Assembly: GCA_038211735.1 (NCBI GenBank)
Contig: JBBQVK010000001.1
Span: 558,001 to 622,000 of the forward strand
From: JBBQVK01 sp038211735
Lineage (GTDB): Bacteria > Patescibacteriota > Gracilibacteria > Absconditabacterales > Absconditicoccaceae
Direction: 5' to 3'
Length of the DNA: 64,000 nucleotides
Shown: positions 21,043 to 30,260 of the stretch, piece by piece
How positions within the stretch are numbered: the stretch's first letter is position 1
Layout of the letters: the number at the start of each line of letters is the position of its first letter
Program-made: the position numbers and the translations under genes
Notes under the pieces: generated by a model
The model's database searches: none
What the model was told of the DNA's origin: nothing
What the model saw: the letters and a program-made list of their open reading frames with translations, nothing else

Positions 21043-21519
21043 ATGACATCAAAAGATCTTCTTCAGTGTATTTTCATAATTAGTTTAGCGGCAACATTGG
21101 GGTCACTCTACTACGGGTATTTCTGAGATCCACTTGCTAACATACTAAGTGGCGATCTATTCAACAGACAAAACGGTTTCCCCGCATGCGATATGTGCCG
21201 GTATATTAGAATTTTCCAATTCCCGATTCCTATCTTGACGTGAATAGCATTACTTAGAAAAGATTACAATATCGTAAACTATGTTGCTCCGATCGCATTT
21301 CTTGGGATTATTGTAAGCCTGTACAAGTACTCCCTCGAGATGGGATGGATTGTTGATAAATGATTATGCGGGATCAATAGCGCAGCGTCGTGTAGTAGTA
21401 CACCAATCATGTATCGAGGATTTTTGACATTAGCGTTTTTGTGAATTACTTCTTTCGGGATGATATTAATCATCTCACGGATAATTAAGAAACGTATTTC
21501 ATCTCCTGTTGTTCACTAA
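21043..21519 (+). CDS. DsbB/BdbC-like disulfide bond formation protein
   Basis: 158 aa with four predicted membrane helices. The first redox pair is in FPACDMC followed by CGG, then YIRIFQFPIP. In DsbB/BdbC this is the invariant CxxCWYxR motif, so CGG at 21199-21201 almost certainly reads Trp. The second pair is in KGLCGINSAASCSS. The family reoxidises the thiol oxidase that makes disulfides in exported proteins, which fits the many Cys-rich surface proteins in this window. The stop overlaps the next start (TAATG). Confidence 0.9.
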
Positions 21520-22580
21520 TGAGTCGCCATACGGATGTTGCTATTATTTGAGCAGGGTTTGCGGGGATCTCTGCATATCTTAAGTTGCGTAAACGCTTAT
21601 GAAAAGATGTTGATATAAAAATTTTTGATATGCGTGAAAATTTCACCTATACTTCATGACTTCACATTACCGTAGGCAACTATAATTATCTTAAAAGGCT
21701 TCAATTCTCGTATAAGGAATACTACTGAGAAGATTTTATCTATGGAGAAGTCACTAAGGTAGATAAGGGTCATGCGTTCCATACTGTTCAGTGAGACGAT
21801 CGAACGTATGACTATGTGATAATTTGTACTGGATCGCGTACCAACTATTTTTGAAATTCCTCTTTCGAAAAAAATGCCTATACCTTGCGCAATCCTGAAG
21901 ATATCTGCCCATTGAATAGGGCTATGGAGGCTGCTGATATAATTTCAGTGATTGGGTGATGATTTACAGGAGTAGAAGTTGCTAGTATGGCCGCTATAAG
22001 ATTCCCACAAAAAAAAGTTAGATTGATACACTCAGGAGGTAGGATACTAAATGATATGAGCGAGCGTACTTCTCTCCTCGCCACTAGCCGGTTGCTCAAA
22101 CATAACGTACAGCTCATACTCAATGAAAAAGTTATTCAAGTTTGTGAGACAAATATCACCTTAAATTCATGAACAAAACTGGTTTCTGATGCAACTATCT
22201 TAGTTTCTGGAATAAAACGTAACGATGAACTACATGATGAGGAGTTAACTTTTACAGACGCATATAAGTCTCTAGAATGCGAACATATTTTAGTTTGCTG
22301 AGATGCTTCTTCTTTCGGCCTATATACGACCGCTCACAACGCAATGATAGAATGAAGGAGAATGGGAGAGTTAGTCGCAGATAAAGTTATGGGAATCTCA
22401 AAAGTCTATAAACCTCTTAAAAACTGGCCATATCTCGCACTTGCGCTTGGTCCATATGATGGGCTCTTTACTACTCCAAAAAGTTGTATACGTATATCGC
22501 GGCTTGTTGGACTTTTCAAATGGTTTATTGAACAGAGAGTGTTGATTGAGTTTAAGTACAAGATTATGTTACCGGTATAA
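21519..22580 (+). CDS. FAD-dependent pyridine nucleotide-disulfide oxidoreductase (NDH-2/AMID-like)
   Basis: 353 aa. Two Rossmann folds: FAD-binding DVAIIGAGFAGISAYLKL at residues 5-22 and NAD-binding ISVIGGGFTGVEVASMAA near residue 145. Also YDYVIICTGSRTNYFG and the C-terminal FAD motif HILVCGDASSFGLYTTAHNA. Several dinucleotide-motif glycines are UGA. The C-terminal segment (GLFKWFIEQRVL) resembles the membrane-associated tail of type II NADH dehydrogenases. It is translationally coupled to the DsbB-like gene, so the pair may link quinone redox to disulfide formation (inference). Confidence 0.88.
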
Positions 22581-22683
22581 TCGACGATACACGTACATAA
22601 AGCCAAACAAATGCCAGGTCTGTTAACAAATTCGCCAAAATATTCTCTCTATAAATTTAAAGTTGTTTCCATACATTGCTTGC

Positions 22684-24165
22684 ATGCCAAAATTAGCTAC
22701 CCATCAGATTCACCATACTCCTCGTGAGCTACGCATCCATCTTGATGAAGCTGGACGTGGGCCATTGGCCGGTCCCGTACGAGTCGGCGCAATTATGAGC
22801 CTTACAAGCACATTCGATAGGAGCAAGTTCAAAGACTCTAAACAATTGAGCGAACCTATTAGAGAGGCACTCTACCAAGATATACAACAACTAGAGAGAT
22901 CGAACGATTTGATCTATGCTTGAGGACGAGCGACAAACAAACAGATAGATCACGACGGCATAATTAATGCTCTTCATGACGCATCATGTATGGCTATTTT
23001 CTGAGTTATGAAAAAATATTTTTTATTGAGTCGGCGCGATCAGTTGATTGCATCAACATATGGGATAGATCATCTAGCAAATATTTCTCTGACAAAACTA
23101 TTTCGCAAACGTAAAGTGACAGCAAAGACATTGAACGAAATTATTATGACGCCCAACACGTTCATAAGAATCCAAGCAATTTTACTCGATGGAAACAATC
23201 CCTTCTATCTAGACCGTGATCTGGGGTGCACTATCACTACCATCATAAAAGGTGATCAGAAAAATCCTCTCATCTCAGCAGCGAGCATTGTAGCCAAAGT
23301 AGAAAGGGACCGCTACATGGTCCAAATAGCCGAAAAATTCCCAGAGTACAATCTAGATGCTCATAAGTGATATGGAACTAAAATGCATATCAAAATGATA
23401 CGTAAACATGGTCCTTCACTTCTACATAGGATAAGCTTTTGCAAGGCGTTCATCAAACACAAGAAGACACCTCGCTTCCACAAAGAAATTACGCCTCCAC
23501 CATCTACGTTTAGCTCTATCCCATCTACAGCTTCTGGGAAACCGAAATTACTCCTGCATATTTGTTGTGCGCCTGACTTAACACGACCGCTCCATCGACT
23601 CAAAGAACATTTCAAATTATATCTCTTCCGATACAATCCAAACATTCATCCTCGCGCAGAACATACCAAACGTTACGATCAATTCATAAAATTGGTTGGA
23701 TTAGAAAAAGGAGATTACGAAATCTTAGAAGATCGATACGACCCAAAAGAGTTTTTCAAAGCAATGTTCGACCAAAGAGAAACTATAGTTGAATGACTAA
23801 AAGATGCTCCCCAACGCAAAGTCCTCCAAGTCGCAGGACAGATGCAAGAGCGATCTGATAGATGTAATCCTTGTTATGCAATGAGATTAGACCAAGCAGC
23901 TAGAATGGCTAGCAAAGAATGAATTCCCTACTTCACTTCCACGCTCCTTATATCACCAAAGAAGAAGATGGATAAGCTCTTCACCCGATGAGTAGAAGCA
24001 GAAAAGACGCACGGCGGTACAAAATTCCTCCGATTCGATTTCGCAAAAAATGAGTGATACGATAAAGCGAGCAAATTAACTAAAGAACATGGTCTACGAA
24101 GACAACATTATTGCGGTTGCGGATGGACGATAAAATCCGCCAACAAAGAATATGCGGGGTGATAA
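22684..24165 (+). CDS. rnhB: Fusion of RNase HII and epoxyqueuosine reductase QueH
   Basis: 493 aa in one frame. Residues 1-265 are RNase HII, which removes RNA from RNA-DNA hybrids and misincorporated ribonucleotides: LDEAGRGPLAGPV (Asp21, Glu22), FKDSKQLSE, AILLDGNNPF, ISAASIVAKVERDRYM, HKGYGTKMH (Gly is UGA), HRISF. After a Pro/Ser-rich linker, residues 288-493 are QueH, the last enzyme of queuosine synthesis: LLLHICCAPD (Cys294, Cys295), YNPNIHPRAEHTKR, RCNPCYAMRLDQAARMA, STLLISPKKK and RQHYCGC. CGA codons before YNPN and before RQHY sit at aromatic family positions. ATG 22684 is preferred over the upstream TTG. I know of no functional reason to join these activities. Confidence 0.93.
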
Positions 24166-24333
24166 ATTACGCCTAACTTTTTGCTAAGCAGCCGACTTGA
24201 ACGCATTCGCCAATTGTCACAACTTTTCTGCAATTGATGCCAGGAGGAATATTCGTATAGTGCTTAATACACAGCTCTGTATCACCTAAAAATGAATAAC
24301 AGCGCCTTTTAAACTCATAGCATCATACAATTT

Positions 24334-24885
24334 ATGACCCTCGCTGAATCCAACATCAAACCAGCCGGACGACAAGCGCCTGATTTTGATCTTATGGGAA
24401 CTAATGGTGACACGTACACACTCAAAGACTTTGCGTTCAAACGAGGTCTGTGTGTCGTTTTCACGTGTAATCACTGTCCCTACGCAAAAGCGTCTCGAGC
24501 CCCCCTCATCGAGCTTTCCTATCAGTTTACACAGATCGGTTTCGTTGCAATAAATAGTAACGATGCAGATGCCTACCCTGAAGACTCTTTCGAACATATG
24601 AAAGCGTTCACTGGAAAATATGGAATTCCCTTTCACTATTTATATGACGAATCGCAAGAGGTCGCCAAAGCCTACGACGCGCAGTGCACACCTGACGTCT
24701 ATCTTTTCAAAAATAATAACTGAACGTTTGAGCTTTTCTACCAAGGTCGCATCAACGACAACCGACAAGACTCAAGTTCGGTGAAAGAAAGAAACTTAGA
24801 AGAACAGTGTCGCAGATTAGTCGTAAATGAATCGCCTGCACAAGATTGGATACCGAGTATGGGTTGTTCGATTAAGTGGAAGTAA
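24334..24885 (+). CDS. Thioredoxin-like / redoxin family protein
   Basis: 183 aa. AhpC/TSA-type thioredoxin fold: RQAPDFDLMGTNGDTYTLKD, CVVFTCNHCPYAKA (CxxC with the CP-Y/A pattern of the redoxin subgroup), FVAINSNDADAYPEDSFEHM, FHYLYDESQEVAKAYDAQCT, PDVYLFKNN, LFYQGRIND. A UGA restores the turn before TFELFYQGR. No signal peptide, so probably cytosolic. It ends 10 bp from the convergent gene at 24896. Confidence 0.9.
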
Positions 24886-24895
24886 ACGAGAGCAT

Positions 24896-25534
24896 TTATT
24901 TGAAAGACGATTCCAAAATATCATCATATGAAATTCTCTTGTCCAACAAACGATCAACAATTATTTTTCACATTCATACAGAGTCAGGCGCAAGTGCCCA
25001 AGGCGAGTAAGGACCTTCTATGTCTAGAGGGCATTTTGCCCCATAACAGTTAGCGATCTTTCCTCTAGAGTTTGAAACTCCGAACGACACTAGGATACCG
25101 TTCTGGAGCGTTTCCATGTACTCCATCAATTCTAATGGTAGACTTACTACGCAAATTTCTTTTCTAAACCAGAAGTAAAAATCCGTTCGGTCATTGAAAA
25201 AATACTCAGTATCTGAGTATAATTTTTCAGTCGGTTGTAACTTAAAGAAATGTGATGAGTCTAAATGTCTTGTATGTAACAAAAATCTACTGCACATTTG
25301 TTGAAAACTCTTTTCGTCTCTCGTAGGCAAGATGTCTTGTAAGAGTCCCATCAATATTTTTTTATATTCTTGGTCTTTATTGATAATACGCAAGATCGTT
25401 TTTTGGTCTTCTTCCTGTAAGTTATCTAACAACGCAATACACGTACAATAGAGCTTTCTATTAATCGTTTTTAATATTTCACTGTGTTTCTCTAGAATTG
25501 ATGTAACATCAACTTGTCCTAATGCTCACTCCAT
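24896..25534 (-). CDS. Hypothetical protein, 212 aa
   Basis: ATG 25534 to TAA 24896 with three internal UGA codons. Helix-rich, acidic and soluble (LDNLQEEDQKTILRIINKDQ; LPTRDEKSFQQMCSRFLLH; ELMEYMETLQNGILVSFGVS). Ends in GPYSPWALAPDSVGMGKII, then VDRLLDKRISYDDILESSFK. No family recognised. Confidence 0.7.
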
Positions 25535-25644
25535 GTTGTCGAACACAAACTAAAGCAAAGATAACGATCTCACATTACCTATCGTATAACAATTGTCAAG
25601 TATTTGCTAAGAGAGATAGTGTGTAACGGAAAAAGTGCTCTACG

Positions 25645-26121
25645 TTATTTATTATCCCAAGAAAAATCTCAAGAATTGAGGCCTCCATGCTGCTTAAATC
25701 ATAGACCGATTAATTTTTGAACAATACTGTTATAACGCGCATATTCTCTAAACTTGTGAGGGACAGTAAACCGTACTTTCTCATATCATCTTTGTTTAGC
25801 GGTTTCAATTACATGACAAAGCATTTCTGTTGCGCATCATTCATTTCTTCTATAGGGTTCCACAAATAAGTCGAACAATCGAAGTTTTGTATTATTTTGA
25901 ATTTCACAGTAGTAGTAACCTATCGGTAAACCGTCTTGATCTTTTAATAGAACACAAAGATGGTCAGCCCATCTCTCCATAGTAACCTCCATTCTATTTT
26001 CTACGGAGTATCTAAGTCCCTCACCTGCCAAACGCTCTTGTTGCAATGTTCCAGAAGCTTCTAGATCTTCGTAGGTTGCTTGTCAGTCGATTAGATGGAG
26101 AGTGAAATGTTTTTGGTACAT
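25645..26121 (-). CDS. GNAT-family N-acetyltransferase
   Basis: 158 aa, ATG 26121 to TAA 25645. GNAT architecture: strand block HLCVLLKDQDGLPIGYYYCE, then RLFDLFVEPYRRNEGCATEM, where YRRNEGCA is the acetyl-CoA pyrophosphate loop (R/Q-x-x-G-x-G/A; the Gly is a UGA codon), then LCHVIETAKQRGYEKVRFTV and the C-terminal KLIGLGFKQHGGL. The acceptor substrate is unknown. Confidence 0.82.
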
Positions 26122-26285
26122 CTATACATCTTTAAAATAAATATAAGTATATACATATATATTTCACAAAGTCAATATATTACTTATTGCAACAACATCC
26201 TAGGTCCTAAGAATATATGAAGATTTACTTTTGCTTTATTTTGAGTATAGAGAGTATATTATTTACTATAGAATTTTATGAAAGT

Positions 26286-26951
26286 ATGAATAGAGACTCA
26301 ACCATAATTCAGGTGGCGCTTTTCCTTATCGTGATTGCAATTTTGGGTGTGGCGATTTTGAAACAGCAAACCAAGGAGCCGGATGAACGCGACGTCATCG
26401 TCCCTATCAAAGAAGCTCAGATACCTACCAATACCGGCAAGATAGATACTCCTAGCACCTTGAAGACGGGAACTGTTCTCATCAGTGGCAGTATCTCCTC
26501 TACAACAGGAAGTAAACTTACCGAACGTCTCAACTCTCCTAGTGCAAGTCTTGTAAAACAGTACTTCGCCTATATTGCAAATAATGAGTATGACGGTGCG
26601 TGCGATCTAGTCGCCGGGACTAAATGTAATACCTCCAATCCAATTGCTCTTGAAACATTTTCCAACGAATTTAAGAAAATGACTAATGGCTATGAGTACG
26701 TTGCAGTCAAAGATTACGGCATAATAGCTCCCAGCGGGAAGAATGTGGTCTGTGTAAAAAATAGCTATAGATATAAAGACGATCCTACCGATGGGTTGAT
26801 CTCAGAAGTGATGGCATATTATACGCAAACGATCTGAGGTACACTCAGAATAACTGATCGCGTCTGTGAGAAAAAATACAAAGCAGGACGAGGTATTCGC
26901 GAATGCGCTGTCCAGGCTGCTGTGGAGTTCTGTGAGGGGAATATTAAATAA
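26286..26951 (+). CDS. Membrane-anchored extracellular protein, hypothetical
   Basis: 221 aa from ATG 26286 (an upstream in-frame ATG at 26217 is less likely). One N-terminal transmembrane anchor (STIIQVALFLIVIAILGVAI) is followed by a Thr/Ser-rich linker and a globular domain with six or more cysteines (DGACDLVAGTKCNTSN; VVCVKNSYRY; DRVCEKKYKAG; ECAVQAAVEFCEG). The pattern of paired cysteines in an exported domain suggests disulfides. No family recognised. Confidence 0.7.
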
Positions 26952-26979
26952 CACCAATAGATTTAGCATCCAAATTAGA

Positions 26980-27627
26980 ATGTATAAGAATCGACTTAAA
27001 GCTTTAAGGAATCTCCGCACAAAAGACAAAAAGGAGACTCAGCCTGGAGAATGGTCAGGTTCTACTACAGTAGATGAACTTGTATGAAATCTGAGTGTAG
27101 ACAATGAAGATACAAGGCTTTCATCATATTCCAATTACAAAAACAAATGAGAAGATCATTTATTTAGAACGTTTCTAGATAAGTATGGGCAACCAGATCT
27201 TGTTTATTATCCTTGTTCTGACGTTCATGTTTCACCTTCGTTCACATTCAATCGTGTCGTCTATGTTGACCTAGACGCAAAGTCCATGGAGTTGCTCCAA
27301 CAAGAGTGATACTATACAGTGATTGCAGATGTGACTACATTAGATTCTATCAATGGAGAAAGTCCGGATTTAATGATTATTTTTAATCCGCAAGTTAATA
27401 ATATAGAAACTCTTACCAAACCTCTTAAGGTTGGTTGATTTATAATATGCAACAACTATCACTTTACTGCTGATAGGCTATGGAGAAATCCAAATTTTGT
27501 TTTTGTAGAAAGTCTGGATGGTAGTGGTAATGGCGCATTTATTCCTATTAGACAAGAAGAGTTCGAGGGCAATAATCCTTTTGTGCCAAGAAGTATGGGC
27601 TATTGTTTGTTTAAAAAGATTAAATAA
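26980..27627 (+). CDS. Hypothetical protein with Rossmann-like, methyltransferase-type core
   Basis: 215 aa from ATG 26980. After a charged N-terminus, the segment FRTFLDKYGQPDLVYYPCSD, NRVVYVDLDAKSMELLQQEG, YYTVIADVTTL, PDLMIIFNPQ and LKVGGFIICNNYH follows the strand order of a class I SAM methyltransferase (motifs I to IV). The glycine-rich motif I is degenerate (YPCSDVHVS), so activity is doubtful. Confidence 0.6.
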
Positions 27628-27631
27628 TTAT

Positions 27632-28117
27632 CTACATCCTATCCACAAACAACACGCCATCCAAATGATCCATCTCATGAAGGATGATTCTCGCGTTGTA
27701 GTCGTCGGCTTTGAGTGTCGTTTGAGTTCCATCGAGGCGGGTATATCTGACAGTAATAGATTCTGGTCTAGCGACATCTCCTTTTATACCAGGTAACGAA
27801 AGACACGCTTCTCTTTCTATGAGCATAAAATCGCTATGGCCAAGAATCACTGGGTTGATCATTATATCTTCCAAAATCAGTTCTCGCTTCTTCTTGGACA
27901 TATCTCGCTGGGTAATAGCAGCCATCCTGACCGTGCGACCGACTTGTGGGGCTGCAATGCCTACGCCTTCGTACGCCCACACGAGCTTCTGAAGCGCTAA
28001 CCCGAGCGCTTCTACTTCATCGTCTATCCTCCCTACAGGAGGACATGGAGTCCTAAGGATGAGATTATCTACTCCTAGCTCTAGAGGGAATTCTCTTTCC
28101 AAGTCCCTAATATTCAT
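27632..28117 (-). CDS. def: Peptide deformylase
   Basis: 161 aa. Removes the N-terminal formyl group from nascent proteins; metal-dependent, cytosolic. Motif 1 GVGIAAPQVG, motif 2 EACLSLPG (usually EGCLS, here Ala), motif 3 HEMDHLDGVLF with both metal-binding His and the catalytic Glu. ATG 28117 is chosen over the TTG three codons upstream. It ends 4 bp from the convergent gene at 26980. Confidence 0.96.
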   Translation of the reverse strand: MNIRDLEREFPLELGVDNLILRTPCPPVGRIDDEVEALGLALQKLVWAYEGVGIAAPQVGRTVRMAAITQRDMSKKKRELILEDIMINPVILGHSDFMLIEREACLSLPGIKGDVARPESITVRYTRLDGTQTTLKADDYNARIILHEMDHLDGVLFVDRM

Positions 28118-28485
28118 ACAAATCAAGGTTGAGTCAATAAATTCTTGGGATTATCTTTGCAAATCACTAGTTAGGCGACTATATATACACAAAAATTTGT
28201 GTTTTCCTAGCAAAAGCGTACTTTTATGGCGAGAAGGTTTAGAGTTCTTTTGGGAGTAAATAGGCTTTTATAAGCCAATAAGACTTCTAGATAGACTGCT
28301 AGCCATCCTCATCCTTTTGCCCTTGCAACGTTGGGCAACATTTCTAAGATGCGTGTCACTTGTCCAAAAAAGGCACTTGCAACCGGTGGTCAAACTGCTA
28401 TGATTGCCCAAATGTCTTTGCTCTGTAAAAAGATCGACAAGTATCACCTAGAAGTAAGTCGCGCGTCTCACAAATGATTGTATGT
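28118..28485. other. Intergenic stretch upstream of tRNA-Ser, unassigned
   Basis: About 370 bp between def and tRNA-Ser. Contains a TTGCCC..GGGCAA hairpin near 28320 and an open plus-strand frame from ATG 28351 (RVTCPKKALATGGQTAMIAQ, then MSLLCKKIDKYHLEVSRASH) that runs into the tRNA. It is Cys/Lys-rich and not recognised. It may be a leader, a gene remnant or chance. Confidence 0.3.
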
Positions 28486-28576
28486 GGAAGGATGGCAGAG
28501 CGGTTGAACGCGCCGGTCTTGAAAACCGTTTGTCGAGTTAATCGGCACGTGGGTTCGAATCCCACTCCTTCCGCCA
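28486..28576 (+). tRNA. tRNA-Ser (anticodon TGA)
   Basis: 91 nt with encoded CCA. Acceptor GGAAGGA / TCCTTCC, discriminator G, anticodon TGA at 28520-28522 in loop CTTGAAA, long class II variable arm and T-loop GTTCGAATC. Reads UCA/UCG serine codons. It is not the UGA-decoding tRNA. Confidence 0.97.
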
Positions 28577-28619
28577 GTTTATATCTTACGCCAGTATGTC
28601 GTTATTCATTAGTAAAAGA

Positions 28620-30185
28620 ATGTTTAAAAAGGTGGCGAAAAATACATGAACTATCTTGATCCTCTGTATTTTTTCCCTCATTATCATCCAACCAGATAAG
28701 TTCGCTGTCGCCTATAAACCTTCAAACGACAGTGTTTATGCTGCTTATGCAGATCTCTTACAGCAAGCCGATCAACAAGATGATGGCGCGCTCCATTTCG
28801 AGACCTTAGTGGTAGGTGGTGATCAGGATCCACAATTGATATATATTGTTAGGGCAGGAGATACGCTCTCTGATATTGCCAAAACTTTCGGTACAACCAC
28901 AACAGCAATTATGGAAGCGAACGGGATGAAAAATCCTAGTGAACTTAGAGCGGGTAAGAGAATCACAATCACCTACAAAGAAGGTGTTATCCATGAAATC
29001 AAGAAATCAACCAGCATAGAACAGTTCGCAAAAGAGTATAATCTCAACCTTGACGATCTTCTTACGCTCAACTATATCGACGACCCCAAAGCTCCTCTCC
29101 AAGTAGGCCAGCAGATTTTCCTTGACCTCAACAGAGTTGAAGCAGAAGAAAAAGGGCTTGTTGAAAAGAGAGAGTTCCAAGCACTAGACCTCGGCTGAGA
29201 TGAGGTGATGGCAGATAGCGATCAGCCAGAACAACCTATAGCAATGAATATGCCAGATGAGAAACCTATAGATAATAGCAATACAGACGGGAAAATTGAT
29301 AATCAAGATGACGAAGTATTGATGGAACAAGCTCCTCGAGTAGACAACAATCAACAGATTATCACTGCTGAACAAACCGAACAACATCTCAAGAATCTTT
29401 CATCACAGAAAGAACAAGCTAAGATAGCTCATGAAGAAGCTCAAAAAGCTGCTGAACGCGAGGCACAAGATCGTGAGCAACAACAAATTACCAAAAAAGC
29501 TAACGCAGCAGCTGCTGTAGCACAAGCAAAAGCTGAGGCTGAAAAAATCAACCAACAAGAAGCTAAGAAACAAGAAGAAGCTGGTATTACCTGCGAACCA
29601 GATCAGTGCCTTCATGACGGGGTATGCTGGAACCGTCCAGAAAATGCATATTGTACTCCAGAAGATGGTGAGAACGCTTGGATTTGTAAAGAAGGATTCA
29701 CAGATACAGGCAAAGCATGTGTTGTACAAGAGTCAGAAAAGTCTGTCCAGAAAAAAGTGCCTTTCAATGATAAGATCTGAAAAATTGTTAAACAACGATA
29801 CTTCAACCCATATAAGGCTGGATACAACAATGGTTGGGGAGGATGATATTGTACTCATTATGCTGGATACTACCGATGGAAAGAATATGGAATCTCTACC
29901 AACTGGAGAGGAAACGCACGACAGTGGTATAAAAACGCTAGTGCTGCAGGATGGGCTGTCGGACAGACACCAGAGATTGGATCTATTATCGTGATGAGAA
30001 ATGGTGTAGGAGGTTGGTCTAGTTATGGACACGTTGGTATTGTTATATCGATAGACTGGGATAATTCGGAAATCCTTATAGAAGACATGAACTATGTAGG
30101 TAGATATATAGCATCACAACATTGGATTAGTATGGACAGTACAACTAACCCAATTATAGGCTACATCTACCCTCGCGCACAATAA
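28620..30185 (+). CDS. Secreted LysM-EGF-CHAP peptidoglycan hydrolase
   Basis: 521 aa. ATG 28620 gives the signal peptide MFKKVAKNTGTILILCIFSL, then IIIQPDKFAVA (an internal Gly is UGA). LysM domain at about residues 75-120 (YIVRAGDTLSDIAKTFGTTT, LRAGKRI), with a second weaker LysM after it (QVGQQIF). A long Gln/Glu/Ala-rich coiled coil (about 230-320) follows, then an EGF-like Cys cluster (CEPDQCLHDGVCWN; AWICKEGFTDTGKACVV) and a C-terminal CHAP domain: catalytic Cys in GGGYCTHYAGYY, catalytic His in YGHVGIVISID, then LIEDMNY. CHAP enzymes cut peptide bonds in peptidoglycan. It lies just upstream of a class A PBP, consistent with wall remodelling or attack on a host wall (inference). Confidence 0.92.
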
Positions 30186-30208
30186 CCTTCACGTTGCAAA
30201 AGACCGAA

Positions 30209-30230
30209 AACTGACTACATTTAGTCGGTT
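30209..30230 (+). terminator. Hairpin after the CHAP gene (weak terminator)
   Basis: AACTGACTA-CATT-TAGTCGGTT, nine pairs with one G-U, 24 bp after the stop. There is no clear T-run, so termination is uncertain. Confidence 0.35.
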
Positions 30231-30260
30231 ACTAGACTTTGGTTCATATTTTTCGTTGTC

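Noticed and set aside
24896..26121. Mobile element between 24.9 and 26.2 kb
   Set aside because: No transposase, terminal repeats or target duplications; the two genes are an unrelated hypothetical protein and a GNAT.
27632..28117. Loss of deformylase activity because motif 2 is EACLS instead of EGCLS
   Set aside because: The Cys and both His ligands are intact; Gly to Ala at this position is a mild change.
28351..28485. Cys/Lys-rich ORF upstream of tRNA-Ser
   Set aside because: It has no recognisable motif and its frame runs into the tRNA gene; kept only as a note on the intergenic stretch.
28486..28576. tRNA with TGA anticodon as the UGA suppressor
   Set aside because: Anticodon TGA pairs with UCA, and the long variable arm marks it as tRNA-Ser. 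A UGA reader needs anticodon UCA; none is in this window.
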